Assembly: GCA_036583965.1 (NCBI GenBank)
Contig: JAZBQD010000026.1
Span: 2,973,400 to 3,037,399, forward strand
DNA length: 64,000 nucleotides
Origin: Prunella strophiata
Taxonomy: Eukaryota > Chordata > Aves > Passeriformes > Prunellidae
Direction: 5' to 3'
A model generated the notes under the pieces. That model was not told the DNA's origin. It did not search any database and was given only the letters and a program-made list of their open reading frames with translations. A program made the translations under genes and the position numbers. Below are positions 15,806 to 27,500 of the stretch, piece by piece (position 1 is the first letter of the stretch; every line of letters starts with the position of its first letter).

Positions 15806-17464
15806 TATATTAATGTATGAATATAAACCCTTACCTTTGAAAGAGGTTAAAGTTGGTTGGTACAACAGGATTCTGAGCACGGGGGGGCTCCACAGGCAGC
15901 TCAGCACTGGTGCACACCTGGGGTAGGGCTATAGGGAAATTTCACATCATCACCTCTGTGAGAGTCACTTTTCACCCCCTCACTGGCAAGGACAGCTCAC
16001 CTGGGTGTCACAGGAGGGCAAGGGGAGGCTGTGACTGGAGCAGGGTGGCCCTAGAGAGGGGAAGGCAGCTCTGGACACCCACCCAGGCAGCAGAGAGTGG
16101 CCAGCACTGTGGCATGCTGGAGGAGCCTGGACAGCTGGACACTGTCCCCTGCATCCCTGGGAGGGGCTCCTCACCCAGATTTCTCTGTACAATGTTTTCT
16201 TTAGTGTTCACTCTGGATAAGGGTCTGTGGTTTGAGCAAGAGGAGCTCTAAGAGGGGACTGGCAGGGCAAGGGCACTCTGAGCTCCCTGCCAGGGACAGG
16301 AGCACTGGGGACCTGGATGTTATTGACAGGGATATCTGGACAGTGAGCAGCAGTGTAAGCAAGGGTCTGAATCACCTCTGGGGTTTCTAGCAGCTGGAAA
16401 CCCCCCAAGCACTCACTGCTCTCACACCATGACGTGTTTGTCCCACTTCCCTTCCCAGGTTCACTTTGGTGTTGCTCCTTTCCTTTCCAAAGGACCAAAA
16501 TCCCAAAGAAAAGCAAATTTCAGTTAACCAGGAGGAGGTTCAGAGCTGGTTGAACTCGTGGCTGAGCTCTCCTTTGAGCAGTCAGCTCCTCCTGCAGCGT
16601 CCAGCCCTGTCCCACAGGCAGACAAAGCTCTGTGCAGCCTCCGAGGCCTGATTCCCAAAGATCAGGACCCACCTCTGCTGGAATTCCACACACAGAATGG
16701 CAAAAAACCATCAAAACCATTCCAGCCACCAGGGCTGCCTGGATTTAATGAGAGCTGTGTTTAAAGTGAGAGCTCCTGGAGGTGTTTTTGGGATGGGTGC
16801 CCTGCAGGGACCCCTGGCACAGCAGCGCCAGCTGAGGGGGGCCAGGGCTGGTCTCACCTTCCCAGGTAAGCTGGAAGCATCAGGCACTCTAATTAATGCC
16901 ATGGTGAAATTAATTGGAATCAGTGAGACTGTGATGGATAATGAATCCACTCTCTGGAGAAGCATTAAAAATAAAATGTCCCCCAACAGAATCTGCAGTT
17001 TTCAGTGAATGTGTGACTTGAAACAGCTATAAAGTCACTTCTTCACTGGATTTTTTTGGAGGAGATAGAGAATACTCTGGGCTAGCCACATCAGCTTATT
17101 TCCTAAACATTTATAATTGGATTAAATTTCATTTTCACTTCTTCCCCCATTTCAGGCCCTTTTTACAAAAGAGTAATTTCTATAATATTCATGTAACTGC
17201 CTCCACCCAGACCAACAACTGCTCTGGAGGCAATTCATGACCAAGAACCATTGTTCTAAAAAGAAAACGTTTCATCTAAAGAAGTACACTTAAAAAGCAA
17301 AAGTGTTTGATCCTCATCTTCCAAACCTTCTGATAGCATTTTGTGCTTCAGGGAAACACTTTGACCTGCTCTGTTTTTTTTTTTAAGGTGTGCAAAGCAA
17401 AATGAAACCCCCAAGCAGAACAGCAATAGAGCTCAAACCACCCACAATTTTAGTTCATTCCTTG

Positions 17465-17530
17465 CATACAGAATCCTGGTTTGGGTTGGAAGAAACCCCT
17501 GGAGATCCAGTCCCACCCTCTGCCAAGGGG
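17465..17530 (-). mobile_element. Short CR1 LINE remnant
   Basis: Plus strand reads GAATCCTGGTTTGGGTTGGA then a diverged CCACCCTCTGCCAAGG block. It corresponds to the terminal part of an inverted CR1. Confidence 0.6.
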
Positions 17531-18437
17531 GGGTCTCCTGACAGCCCCTTCTCCATCAATACCCACCCACTGGGGACACCAGTGCAGTCCTGTCCCCATC
17601 CCCTCTCAGCACAGCCTGTTTTGGGGTTTTTTGGGGGATTTTTTTCTTTTCCCCTCCCATTGGAAGCATTCCCACATCAGCAGCACCCCCTGAGGCAGCA
17701 GAGATGCTGTGCCCAGGGCTCAGACTGTGCCCACGAGGAGCTGACAGAACACTGTGATACCTTTAGCCAACAGAGAGAGGCCTTTTGACTATAAATAGTT
17801 GTTTTTCAGCAAGGGGGCACTTTTGGGTCTTAGCTATTTTTCTGGCTATTGTACAGTTATTTAAAAACTACTGAAGGTGTTTATAAGGCAGGTCTGGGAG
17901 CTACAGGGCTAAGGATTTTGAGAAGCAAAAGACAGTAGCAGATGCTTAAGTATTCTATTTTCTATATGGGAGCCCTGGAGACCTGGGCTGACTCTGAAGT
18001 TTTTTTAGCAATCAAGTTTTATTGTCGAATTAAATCTTCATTAATAAAAAAAGCAACCACAGAAACAGCCTTCACACCCAAGCATATTTTAAAATGCCAT
18101 TTTATTTCATGGAAAAAAAAAAAAAAAGTGAGGCTTTTTTCCATCCTCCCACCCCCTTCTTCTTTATTTTACTTTTGCTCAGAAACTCAAAGGCCTTTTC
18201 CAGGCAAAAGAACTTTTACATGTTGTAAGAATTTTTGTGTATGCAAAGACAGAATGGGGACCTCAGAATCTGCCAGTTGAGTGGTAATAGCCACCCCTGG
18301 AGACAAGGGCAAGAGCAAAAAGCAAAAACAGATGCTTAGTTTTATGTACTTTTCTACTTGCATCTCCTCCACCTGTAGTGCAGACTCCATATCAGACCCT
18401 GGTATAACCTGTACAAAATGAAACAATGTACATAACA

Positions 18438-18443
18438 AATAAA
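18438..18443 (+). terminator. TRPC5: AATAAA, candidate distal TRPC5 poly(A) signal
   Basis: Hexamer inside an AT-rich block, followed within 60 bp by an A-rich run. It would give a 3'UTR of about 7 kb. Another AATAAA follows near 18505. Confidence 0.3.
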
Positions 18444-20949
18444 ATTATTTATTTTATGTGTATTTTTAGCTTAACTGTAAACTGAAAAAAAAAAAAAAAA
18501 CAACAAATAAAAAGCATTAAATTTTTTTTCCCAAAAATGTAAGCCTATTGAAAAATCAAGGTGTTTCTACCTTTTCAGATGTAACATTTCCAGCTGCCTA
18601 TTGATAATAAACATTTATGAACAGCAACAGATCTGACATTTTAGAGTTTTTAAAAACAAGTTCAGCACAGACTTCTCAAAGGCTGTCAGGGGTCAGAGGA
18701 GCACTTAAGGGCTCTGAGTCTATGGAGACTTTATTGGTATTTCAATTAAAAAAGACATCTCACAATCCTTCTTACCTACAGTGAAGCTGATCACTCAAAT
18801 TTGAGCAAGAGCAGAACAACATCTGGCAGGGGAAAAAAAAAAAAAACAACAACAAAACAACCCCAAAATATTCATTATATCTTAGCTACAACAGAAAATA
18901 GCAACCCTCTAGAAGTGTTGGTAAATAAAATTCACCACATGAATGCAATTACTCCTGCACAGAAAAGTTTAAGTAAGTGTAATTTCATTTTAATTTACTC
19001 CCCAAAGATATCCTCAGACCAGCACAACTGCATTGGCCACACAATTAGCAATATAGCTAATAGTGTAAGGGAGTCATTAAGCAACAACTTATAACTGTAT
19101 TAACATAATTTGCTTATGGAAAGCTGTCCTCCAGCAAATCTCATTAAGTCCTGGAAGATACATTTCAGAAGGTTTCAATCTCTGACCAGAAGCTTTTGGT
19201 CAAGCTTCCAGGAAAACAAGATTTTCCACAAATTAAACCACAGCAATATCCCCTTCCTTGGAACGCAGAAGATTCCTGCACAAGGGAGTGGACACACAAA
19301 TTAACACTGACCATGGCAAAGCTGTACAAAATCCAGGACCACAGGGATCCACAGTTGCAGAAATTTAAATATTCACGTAAAAACCAAAGGCTACACCTTT
19401 TTTTTTGTAATGGACAAGGAGTTTTAGCAGTTGGACATGCACATTTCCACTCCCATCAGAAAGTTAAAAGTTGAAATTTAAGGCACTGTGAATCTCCAGC
19501 TGTGCTCCTTGTTCCAGAGTTCCAGACTGAACTTCACCTGGCAGGGATTTCTACCCCCTCCTTGTCCCTGCAAAGCCAGGGAGTGACTCAGCACACTCCT
19601 CTTGCACTTCCTGAAAAGTTACACAAATCACACATTCACATCATCACCACAAGCATCAAAACAAACATCTTTTGCTTTCAACTATGACATATTAATAAAG
19701 TACTGGTTTAAACAGAGTTAGAAACCACACGTCTGCAATTGATTGGAAAATGAAAACAGGGAGGGTAGGGAATAGGAAAAAAAATACATAAAGGAAATGA
19801 TAGAAGGGAAGTGGATGGTCCATCAATTTTACCATTAGGGCATTTGCCACTTTCTCTTAACAGTCCATTTTCCCCAGCCCAACAAAGTTAAGCCCTCATC
19901 ACAGCTGTGAGCACAGGCTGACCCTTACCTTGGGACACAAGCACCTCAAAGCTTATGGTAAAATGCTCAGCTGCTCCAGGGAAGGCAAAATTTAGCATCT
20001 GGAATAAAAGTATTGCCATAAACAGAGCCAAAGAGATAACAAGACCCTGTCAGGGCTCAGACACCTGTTGTGGGGCTGCAGATCACCCACTGGAGGGAGG
20101 ACTGGGCTGCAGTCAGTGCCTGGAATGTGCTCTGAGCCTGTGGCTGAGCTGTTTCCTACGTGCTGCAGCCCAGCTGACTGTGAAATCTGGTAAGCAGCAG
20201 TGACTAGGAACTTCTAGATACAGGCCTGCCCTGCAAAATTTAATTTCTGATCTTATTTCAAAGTTATAAAGTCCTGGTTCCAACGGTTTTATCTTCCTCC
20301 CTTATGAAAAAAGCAGTTACTTGGAATTCTGGGTCTGGATTTATATGTTGAGTATCTTCCACATATAATGCAGCCTTTGATGGTGTTATTTCATAAAAGA
20401 AAAGGTATCCCAGCAGCACTGCCAAGAGAAATGGAACCTAAGAGTGAAATAAAAAAACAACAACTGAGCCAGAAAAACAGACTTTCTGTAGGAATTGGTT
20501 TGGTTATGTGAGCAAGGGGAAAACAGGAGCATGAGCAGAGGGACAGCCCAGTGGCCAGTGCTGCTGGAGGCAGGACCAGCACAGTCTCTCTGTGCAGTAT
20601 TTATCATTTTCTTCAAAGATGGATTGAGCAGTCCCATCAGAGAGATGGAGTGGCTGGCAGTGCAGGAGTGGTGCTGCCCTGCTGACCTGGGGCACAGGCT
20701 GGGCACAGCCCTGGGGTGACACAGGTGACAGCTCTGCAAGCACCAGCGTGGGCTGACTGAGCAGTGAGGGGTGCTGAGATACCAGAGATATCAGAGATAA
20801 TAACAGAGATCCCAGAGCCACCCTGGAGCCTGGCAGCACACACAGCTGGAGCCTGCTCCTCAGACTCAAACACTGAATCACATGAGAAGCCACATCCCAA
20901 AGCACCAGACCTGGGGCTGGTCACTGCTTTGTCCATCCTGCAGGTTCAG

Positions 20950-21180
20950 AAGAATCACAGAACCCTTCAGGATGGAAAAGATCTCCAAGACTGAGCCCAG
21001 GCTGTGAGTGAACCCCACTTTGTCACCCAGCCCAGAGCACTGAGTGCCACATCCAGGTGTTCCCTGGACACCTCCAGGGATGGGGACTCCAAACCTCCCT
21101 GGGCAGCCCATTGCAATGTTCAACAACCTTTTCCATGAGAAATTCTCCCTGGTGTGCAGCCTGAGCCTCTGTCAGTAAGG
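20950..21180 (-). mobile_element. CR1 LINE 3' fragment
   Basis: Plus strand starts AGAATCACAGAACCCTTCAG and continues with diverged CR1 blocks: ACCTCCAGGGATGGGGACTC, CCTCCCTGGGCAGCCCATT, GAGAAATTCTCCCTGGTG. Minus orientation. Confidence 0.75.
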
Positions 21181-22502
21181 AGAGGCTTGGCTCTGGGGCT
21201 CACATGAAAGGACAGCACTCCATGGTGCTGCCAGTTCACAAAGCCTGCACAGCCTTCAGGTGTTAATTTAATTTAATTAAAGCCTCAGCCTTTCATCTGT
21301 AAAAACACAGTGAAGGAAAGGAGGTGGCAAGCATGAGTAGTGAAAATTTGGCTGAACTGTTCTGTTCTCCCTTTTCAAGGCTAAAAATCCACAAAAAATA
21401 AACAACAGAAAACCTGCTACATTCCAGGATCAGATCTTTGCTTTAAAAATTTACTATTAGGCAACATGATTCAAGAAGTCCAATAAAAACAAGAAAATTT
21501 AAAAACATTGATCTGCAGAAAAAAAATAATTCCAAATAGAAATCAATACTTATGGATTTTTTCATTCTTCTAACTAAAGATAAAATATGGTTATGGCTTC
21601 AAACTGTATCCCAAAATCCCCATTCACAGCAATTCTGCTGGGCTGAAAAACCCAGAGTATTGGTCTGGTACCAAACTGTAACAGCAATCATCACACTAAA
21701 ATAATCACACTATAACATGTGCCAAAGAGGCCTGGAAAAGCACCAGGCTGACTAGGGTTCCCCACCAAAGAAAAGACCCTGAGCCCACATCCTGGAACAT
21801 GCATAAACCACAAAAAAAAAAATATCCTAAACCTCTCAAAACCAAGCCCCAGCCCTCAGTGTAATTTTGATGTGAATTATCCTACAGCCCCTGAAAAGGC
21901 TGATTAGCCCCAGCCCCAGGGATGTTGTTAGTGCAGGGATGCTGCAGCCAGAGCTGGCAAAGCCCAGCTGAGGACAGGGCTGGAGCACAAAGCAGGGCAG
22001 CTGTGGTTCAGGCAGAACTGTGGCTTTTTTGGCAGCTGCTTCAGAAAAGTGCTGCAGAGCTGTTGTACTGCAACACAATTCTGGGAAACAGAATTGAAAT
22101 AAAAGACTCCAGCAATCACTTAAATTTCTGTGCCATTGTGAGCTCTTGCTGTTAATAAGAAGGTGGCATTTCCTATCCATGGGCAGCATTCATCAGCTCC
22201 AGGACACACTGCTACCTGCTCCCCATAGCCCCTGCTTGCTAGTTCAAAAAGCTGATTTTGAGGCTAAAAAGCCTTGGAAAAACACATAAAATGAGTCACA
22301 GAGGTACCTCTGTATAGCAAATCCATAAATAAGTTAACTGGCCACATGACATGTTATTATATCAATTAAAGTAATTTTCACTTATATCAAAATGGCCAGT
22401 AAGGCCAAAATAGCCATGGCTAATGGTGAATAATCCAGGTCCTAGATAGGTAAGGAAAACCAAAAAAGCCAGGAGAATTCTAGCAGAATTATCAGCTTTT
22501 CC

Positions 22503-22506
<4 letters not shown>

Positions 22507-22537
<31 letters not shown>
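22507..22537. repeat. Poly(A) tract, about 31 bp
   Basis: Uninterrupted A run on the plus strand, in the spacer downstream of ALG13. Confidence 0.95.
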
Positions 22538-22540
<3 letters not shown>

Positions 22541-23654
22541 ACTTCCAGTGACAGACTAATACCAAAGACAAAAGACCAACAGTGCTGTGATAACCATGTG
22601 TGTATAGAAAACAGCAAGGCTGTTTTAGTGAGAGAGGAAGAAAGGAGGCAGAATTCACAGCTAAAGCCTGGAAGGGGAAGATATTCCATTCCCTTCAGTG
22701 CTTGACAGAAACTGCTTGGGATATGACAGATGGAAACACACTCCATGACTCCAGCATGGAGACTGTACTTAGGTAAGTGGCACTTTAAATTCCTTAAAAT
22801 AAATCACAGGCTTTACTAGTTCCTTTAAGAGGTTAGGCTAGTGAATGCTATTTCAGAGAAAAATAAAAAAAACCCCTCATGGTATTTCCTCCAAAAAACA
22901 TCTGTGCAAGTCAAGTGCTCCTCCAGAGGCAGAAACACTAAGGCCACCCATTATTTAATAAATAATTTTGTGTAAATGTTTTGTTTTAAAAACAACACAG
23001 CAGCTCAAAATCAAATTAGCTATTCAGGGGTCATTTTCATCTCGCTTTGACTTTTTACCTGGCTGCTCCATCTTGAAAAGCCATTAATTAATTGCCAAAT
23101 TAAATGTACACCAGTTAGAAATTCCAGTAGACAAACTAAAAGCTGAGCTTGCAGCCCTCCCCCTACAGAGTTACATTATCAACAGCAACAGGGCTGCATG
23201 AATTTAAGACAAAAATGTAAGAAGTCACTTTTTCCTACTATGGTTTTGCTTCCAGGGTTACTAACAAGGGATACCAAAGGAAACACAAATTTTTCCCTCT
23301 TCCAGTTCTGCACTTAATCCCCCTTTTCACTACCACCTAGTTATACAGAAAGGAAAAACTATTTTTAAAAAATCACTAAACAGCAGAATGGGGCAATAGA
23401 GCTGATTTAAATTTTGTGTAGAATGCTATTTGAGGGCAAAGTATGTCATGCCTGAATTTAGAGGGGAAAAGGTGCAATTACCAGGAATTATTCTGCTTCC
23501 ATTTCCATGCTGAAAGCTTTTGCTGCTTTCTCACAGAAGGCTAGAACAGCCTTGTCCCACACCAGTGCATTTCTTCCAGGCTGTGGGACAGCTGATTGTC
23601 AGGAAGATTACCTGCCAGTGATAAATGACCACTCATTTTCAGGTGTTCAATGCT

Positions 23655-23660
23655 TTTATT
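23655..23660 (-). terminator. ALG13: ALG13 OTU-Tudor unit candidate poly(A) signal
   Basis: TTTATT on the plus strand is AATAAA on the coding strand. It is the first canonical hexamer after the stop at 24303 and would give a 3'UTR of about 650 nt. Confidence 0.6.
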
Positions 23661-24302
23661 TTGTGCTGTCAGTGCAACTTAACCACCACGGCCACCACCG
23701 TGTGTGCAACAGCTTCCACAAAACAAATCTTACAAATATACAACAATATACAACAGATCAAAACATTATTCTTACACTTTCTACAGCCATGAAACCTATG
23801 CACCATGAAGTCAGAAAGAAGAAATAGAGCTATTACAAATATGTGACCACTAGAGGCAAAGCAGCTTTGTTTTGCAAAATCTGAGAGAGTCAACTTATTT
23901 TAAACATTATCCCCCTCTAATGACCTTGTGCCCAGTGTTTACCTGAGTTGTGATGGCAGTGGTTCAGTGCTTCAGCAAGAACCAGGTGTTTTAAGTGTTC
24001 AGTGCAAGCCCTCAGAGATACACAACATGCCTTTAGTCACAGCATGCTTTTTCACATCCTTCCTCTACTCACATCCAAGCTGCTCCCTGCACTACAGTAC
24101 TTTTCTCCTATGCTTTCCTAATCAACTAAAGCAACATCTTGTCATCTACCAGTAGCATAAACCTAAATAGAAACATGAAATTTGAACACAGTTTGAGCAA
24201 CTGACTCAACCCTCGAAGAGAGGACAACATTTACAAAACAATATTAACAAGAGCTGGCAAACAAGAAACGAGAAGCCAAGAAGGAGCCTCCAGCTCCCAG
24301 AT

Positions 24303-24568
24303 TCACATTCCCTGAGGTGCATCAGGAGGTGCAGGGTTAGGGGAGGCCATGTAGCCGACCTGGGGTGGTGCTCCTGAGCTGCCAGCCTTAGCCACAGGTG
24401 GGGAGTTTCCATGGGGAGGGTTCACTGGATGCCAGGTGCCAATGTAGCGGTAGGCAGGAACCACAGAGTCAAAGCCAGGCAGAGGCTGCTGGCTGAAGGG
24501 GTCTGACACCACTGGGTAATACACTGGCCCATAGGACAGGGGTGGAGGCTCTGTGTTTTGGAAGTTAC
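24303..24568 (-). CDS. ALG13: ALG13 OTU-Tudor unit exon 23 (terminal)
   Basis: Acceptor GTTAAG|GTAACTTCC, phase 1 entry. Encodes [20 protein letters not shown], then [20 protein letters not shown] and a Pro-rich end PDAPQGM before TGA. Close match to the C-terminus of mammalian ALG13. Confidence 0.93.
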
Positions 24569-27500
24569 CTTAACAGACAGAACAAAAAGCACATTCACAC
24601 ACTTTAGCCACACTGATGGCCTTTTTTTTTTTTTTTTTTTTTTTTGCAGGCTTTCATGAGTATGAATGCAGCATTGCTCAAATACAAACCATTTGCTGAT
24701 GCCTCCAAGGGAACTTGGTGGACCTCAGCTTGCCCAGCATCAGGGAAGAGCTGAGGCACTGACTGATCCAGGACAGGAGCTGGCTCAGCATACGCTGGGT
24801 AAACTTCCACTGGAGATGGAGGCAGCACTGGCTGCATGTACATCATGGAAGGCCAGCAGCTCTGATGGCAATACTTGCAGGAAAAGGAAAAACATGGTCA
24901 CAGCCACACATTCTCCAGCCCTCCTCCAAATCATTGCTATTTTCAGATCTAAAGTTAGGAAAATAAATGTTTTTCCTCCCTAGCCCATTAAAACACATAA
25001 ATAGACAAAAAACCCATCAAACCAACACAGCCTACCAGGAAAGATACCTGCAGCAACAGCCACACTGCTGTTGTGTCTGAAGCCTTTACAGAGAAAGAAG
25101 ATTGCCACTTACTAACTTTGTCATATTCAGAGATTTTTTCCCATTTCTTCAGTTGAAGGAGCTCATGTTGCTTTTCTTACTTCCCTGAGCAGCAGCACTG
25201 ACACTGCACTTAACACTACTGCTACAGAGAATGCTTCAGCAGAGCAGACTTCCAGAACACAGAAATGGTGCTAACCAGTGTGAGCTCAGCTGCACAAGTC
25301 CTAGGAGACTCCATCCACACATCTCTAAGTGGTCTTTGATATCTTATCTAAGTACACAAATTCTCTTATGAATGGCTCAGGTTCTTCCCTGCTCTTCATG
25401 GAAAGGATATTTATCCACAATCAAAATATAAAAAAAAAAAAAAACAAAAACCACAAACAAACCAACCAAACAAAAAAACCCCACCAAAAACCTAAAACTA
25501 AAAAACCACCACAACTCACAGTAAAAACAATTAATATGGTGTACTTCACATTTTGTGGTAGAACTTCACTTCCTGAGCCAGATTTTAATCTCCAATCTCC
25601 ACCAAGAAGGTCCATCCATATTAATAGTCCAGTGCACAAAAATGCACACTTAGGACACTTGAAAGTTTTGAATACATCAGTACATTTGTCAGGAAACCCA
25701 ACAGATGTTACAGGCTATTGCTATACTCTTTTAAAAGCACTTACTTGCAATCCCATATTAAAATAATACCGCAAGACCTTTGTATCTGAAATTAAAGGAC
25801 AGGACATTAAAGAGCAGAGGAATATAAACCAAGAAGCAAAAGCAACTTACATTAAGAACATTTTATTTGAAGTTATTTTTACTTAATGGAATAACAGTAT
25901 TTCAGTACTACCTTTTCTTTAAAATTTCAAGGCTAAAGAATGTATCTTGAATATAAGTAGTTGTTAAACCAGTTTTATCTTTTAAATAAATCCAGTTACA
26001 TGTTTGTGCAATGGCAGAGCATTTGTCGTGCCAATTAGTTATTTAATTCAATGACTACATTAGCTTTAGTTTTGGTTTATTTATCTTGATTATTCAAGTG
26101 ATAACTCAGTTTTTTTACACAAAAAAGTCAAAAAAGTTGTCTAAGCAACTAGGACTTAACACAGAGCTTCTCACCAAATTTTGGGGCCCCCCCAACTGTT
26201 ATAATAAGCTCAGTGGAGGCAGGAATAAGGAATATATTCCTTCCTCACAAGGGTAGTCAGTTCCCTGCTTTCTTGCAGAATCTTTTACTTCTGTCTTCCC
26301 TGTACTAAATAATTTGTCCCCAGCCAGGTAAGTGATATGCTGAGAAACAGTCCCAGGTGTGTGAAGGAACTTTGAAACCTCTCTCCAAAAGCAACAGGGT
26401 TTTGAACTTGGAAACACATTTCCAACTGTCCAAAAGCTGTGAAGCAGCTTTAAACCTTTAAAGCTGACCCACTGAAAGGAAAAAAAAAAAAAAAAAAGAA
26501 AAATAAAAAAAGGGTGTGTGTTTAATCCTATGATGCAGTTCTGGAACTGTGCATGAGAAAAATTGATTTCTTAGATTTCAATACAGATTTGCTTTGAAGG
26601 CTTTGAAGGAAGAGGGAGTGACCTATTCCACAGCAAACTTTGAGCTCCCAGCTGTACTAAAGCCAGGGGAAAGCAGGGACACAACTCAAAAGGAGCCACT
26701 AAGGGGTTCCAACTCAGCAACACCTCCAGAGCTACCATATTCCATCTTCACAAGCATCCACCCTGCCCTAGTCTAGGTCCCACGGTGCTTCCCTTGTCCA
26801 CCCATCTCCCACATCTTCCCCAGTGGCACTTTGTGTTGTGGTTTGCTGCAGGAAAGCAAAAGCATCAGCAAAGCAAACCACAATTTTAAAATGCACGTGG
26901 ATTTATTCCTCTGTCACTGCTGCCAATTCTCAATTCTTTTATTGCTCAGCCCATCTATCAGGGCAACAATCCATGCAGCTGTTTTAGGAAATGCACACAG
27001 ATCCTTCTTTACTTAGTCCTGGAAGTGCTGCTGGCCTGGCTGTTGTGACCACAGTCAGAAAAATAGTAAAAATAACTCAAAGGCTTACACAAGTGCAAAC
27101 CTTTTAAGTATCTAGCTGAAATTCCATCTACATCTGGAAAAAGTTGGGTGTTTTTTTTAAAAACCCAATTTTGTTCTTCAATTGTTTATGCAAATCTATG
27201 CAAAGCAAACATAAGAGCTGAATGAAACAGCTGCTTCCATAGCAGCAATAACAGTACAAAGGAACTGCTGGGAGACTGAAGTCACAAACTGACACTGGAA
27301 ATACTGACATCTGTGGAATGATGCAAAAGAAGCCAGTACAGTAGGAGACCAGTTTTTGTTGATATTCCTCTTTTAGATGTCTGGAAATCAAGTCCATCTT
27401 CAGTAAAATGTGTTGCTTATGAAGCAACAGCTAAGCCAAATAAAGTTACCCATTCTGATATGAAAATATAAAGACCACATTGATGCCTGATAAAAATCTC

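Larger units (their letters stand above)
11376..18443 (+). other. TRPC5: TRPC5 3'UTR and downstream sequence, exact extent unknown
   Basis: There is no coding resemblance after the TGA. AATAAA signals occur at 13623-13628, 15800-15805 and 18438-18443; which are used cannot be told from sequence alone. The stretch holds a 12-bp minisatellite (12711), a CR1 (14905), a MIR-like SINE (15310) and a short CR1 remnant (17465). The remaining sequence has no recognised feature. Confidence 0.45.
18510..23654. other. Spacer between convergent TRPC5 and ALG13
   Basis: AT-rich, with many short open frames and no family resemblance. Recognised content is limited to a CR1 at 20950-21180 and a 31-bp poly(A) run at 22507. 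Alternative long 3'UTRs of either gene may extend into it. Confidence 0.6.
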
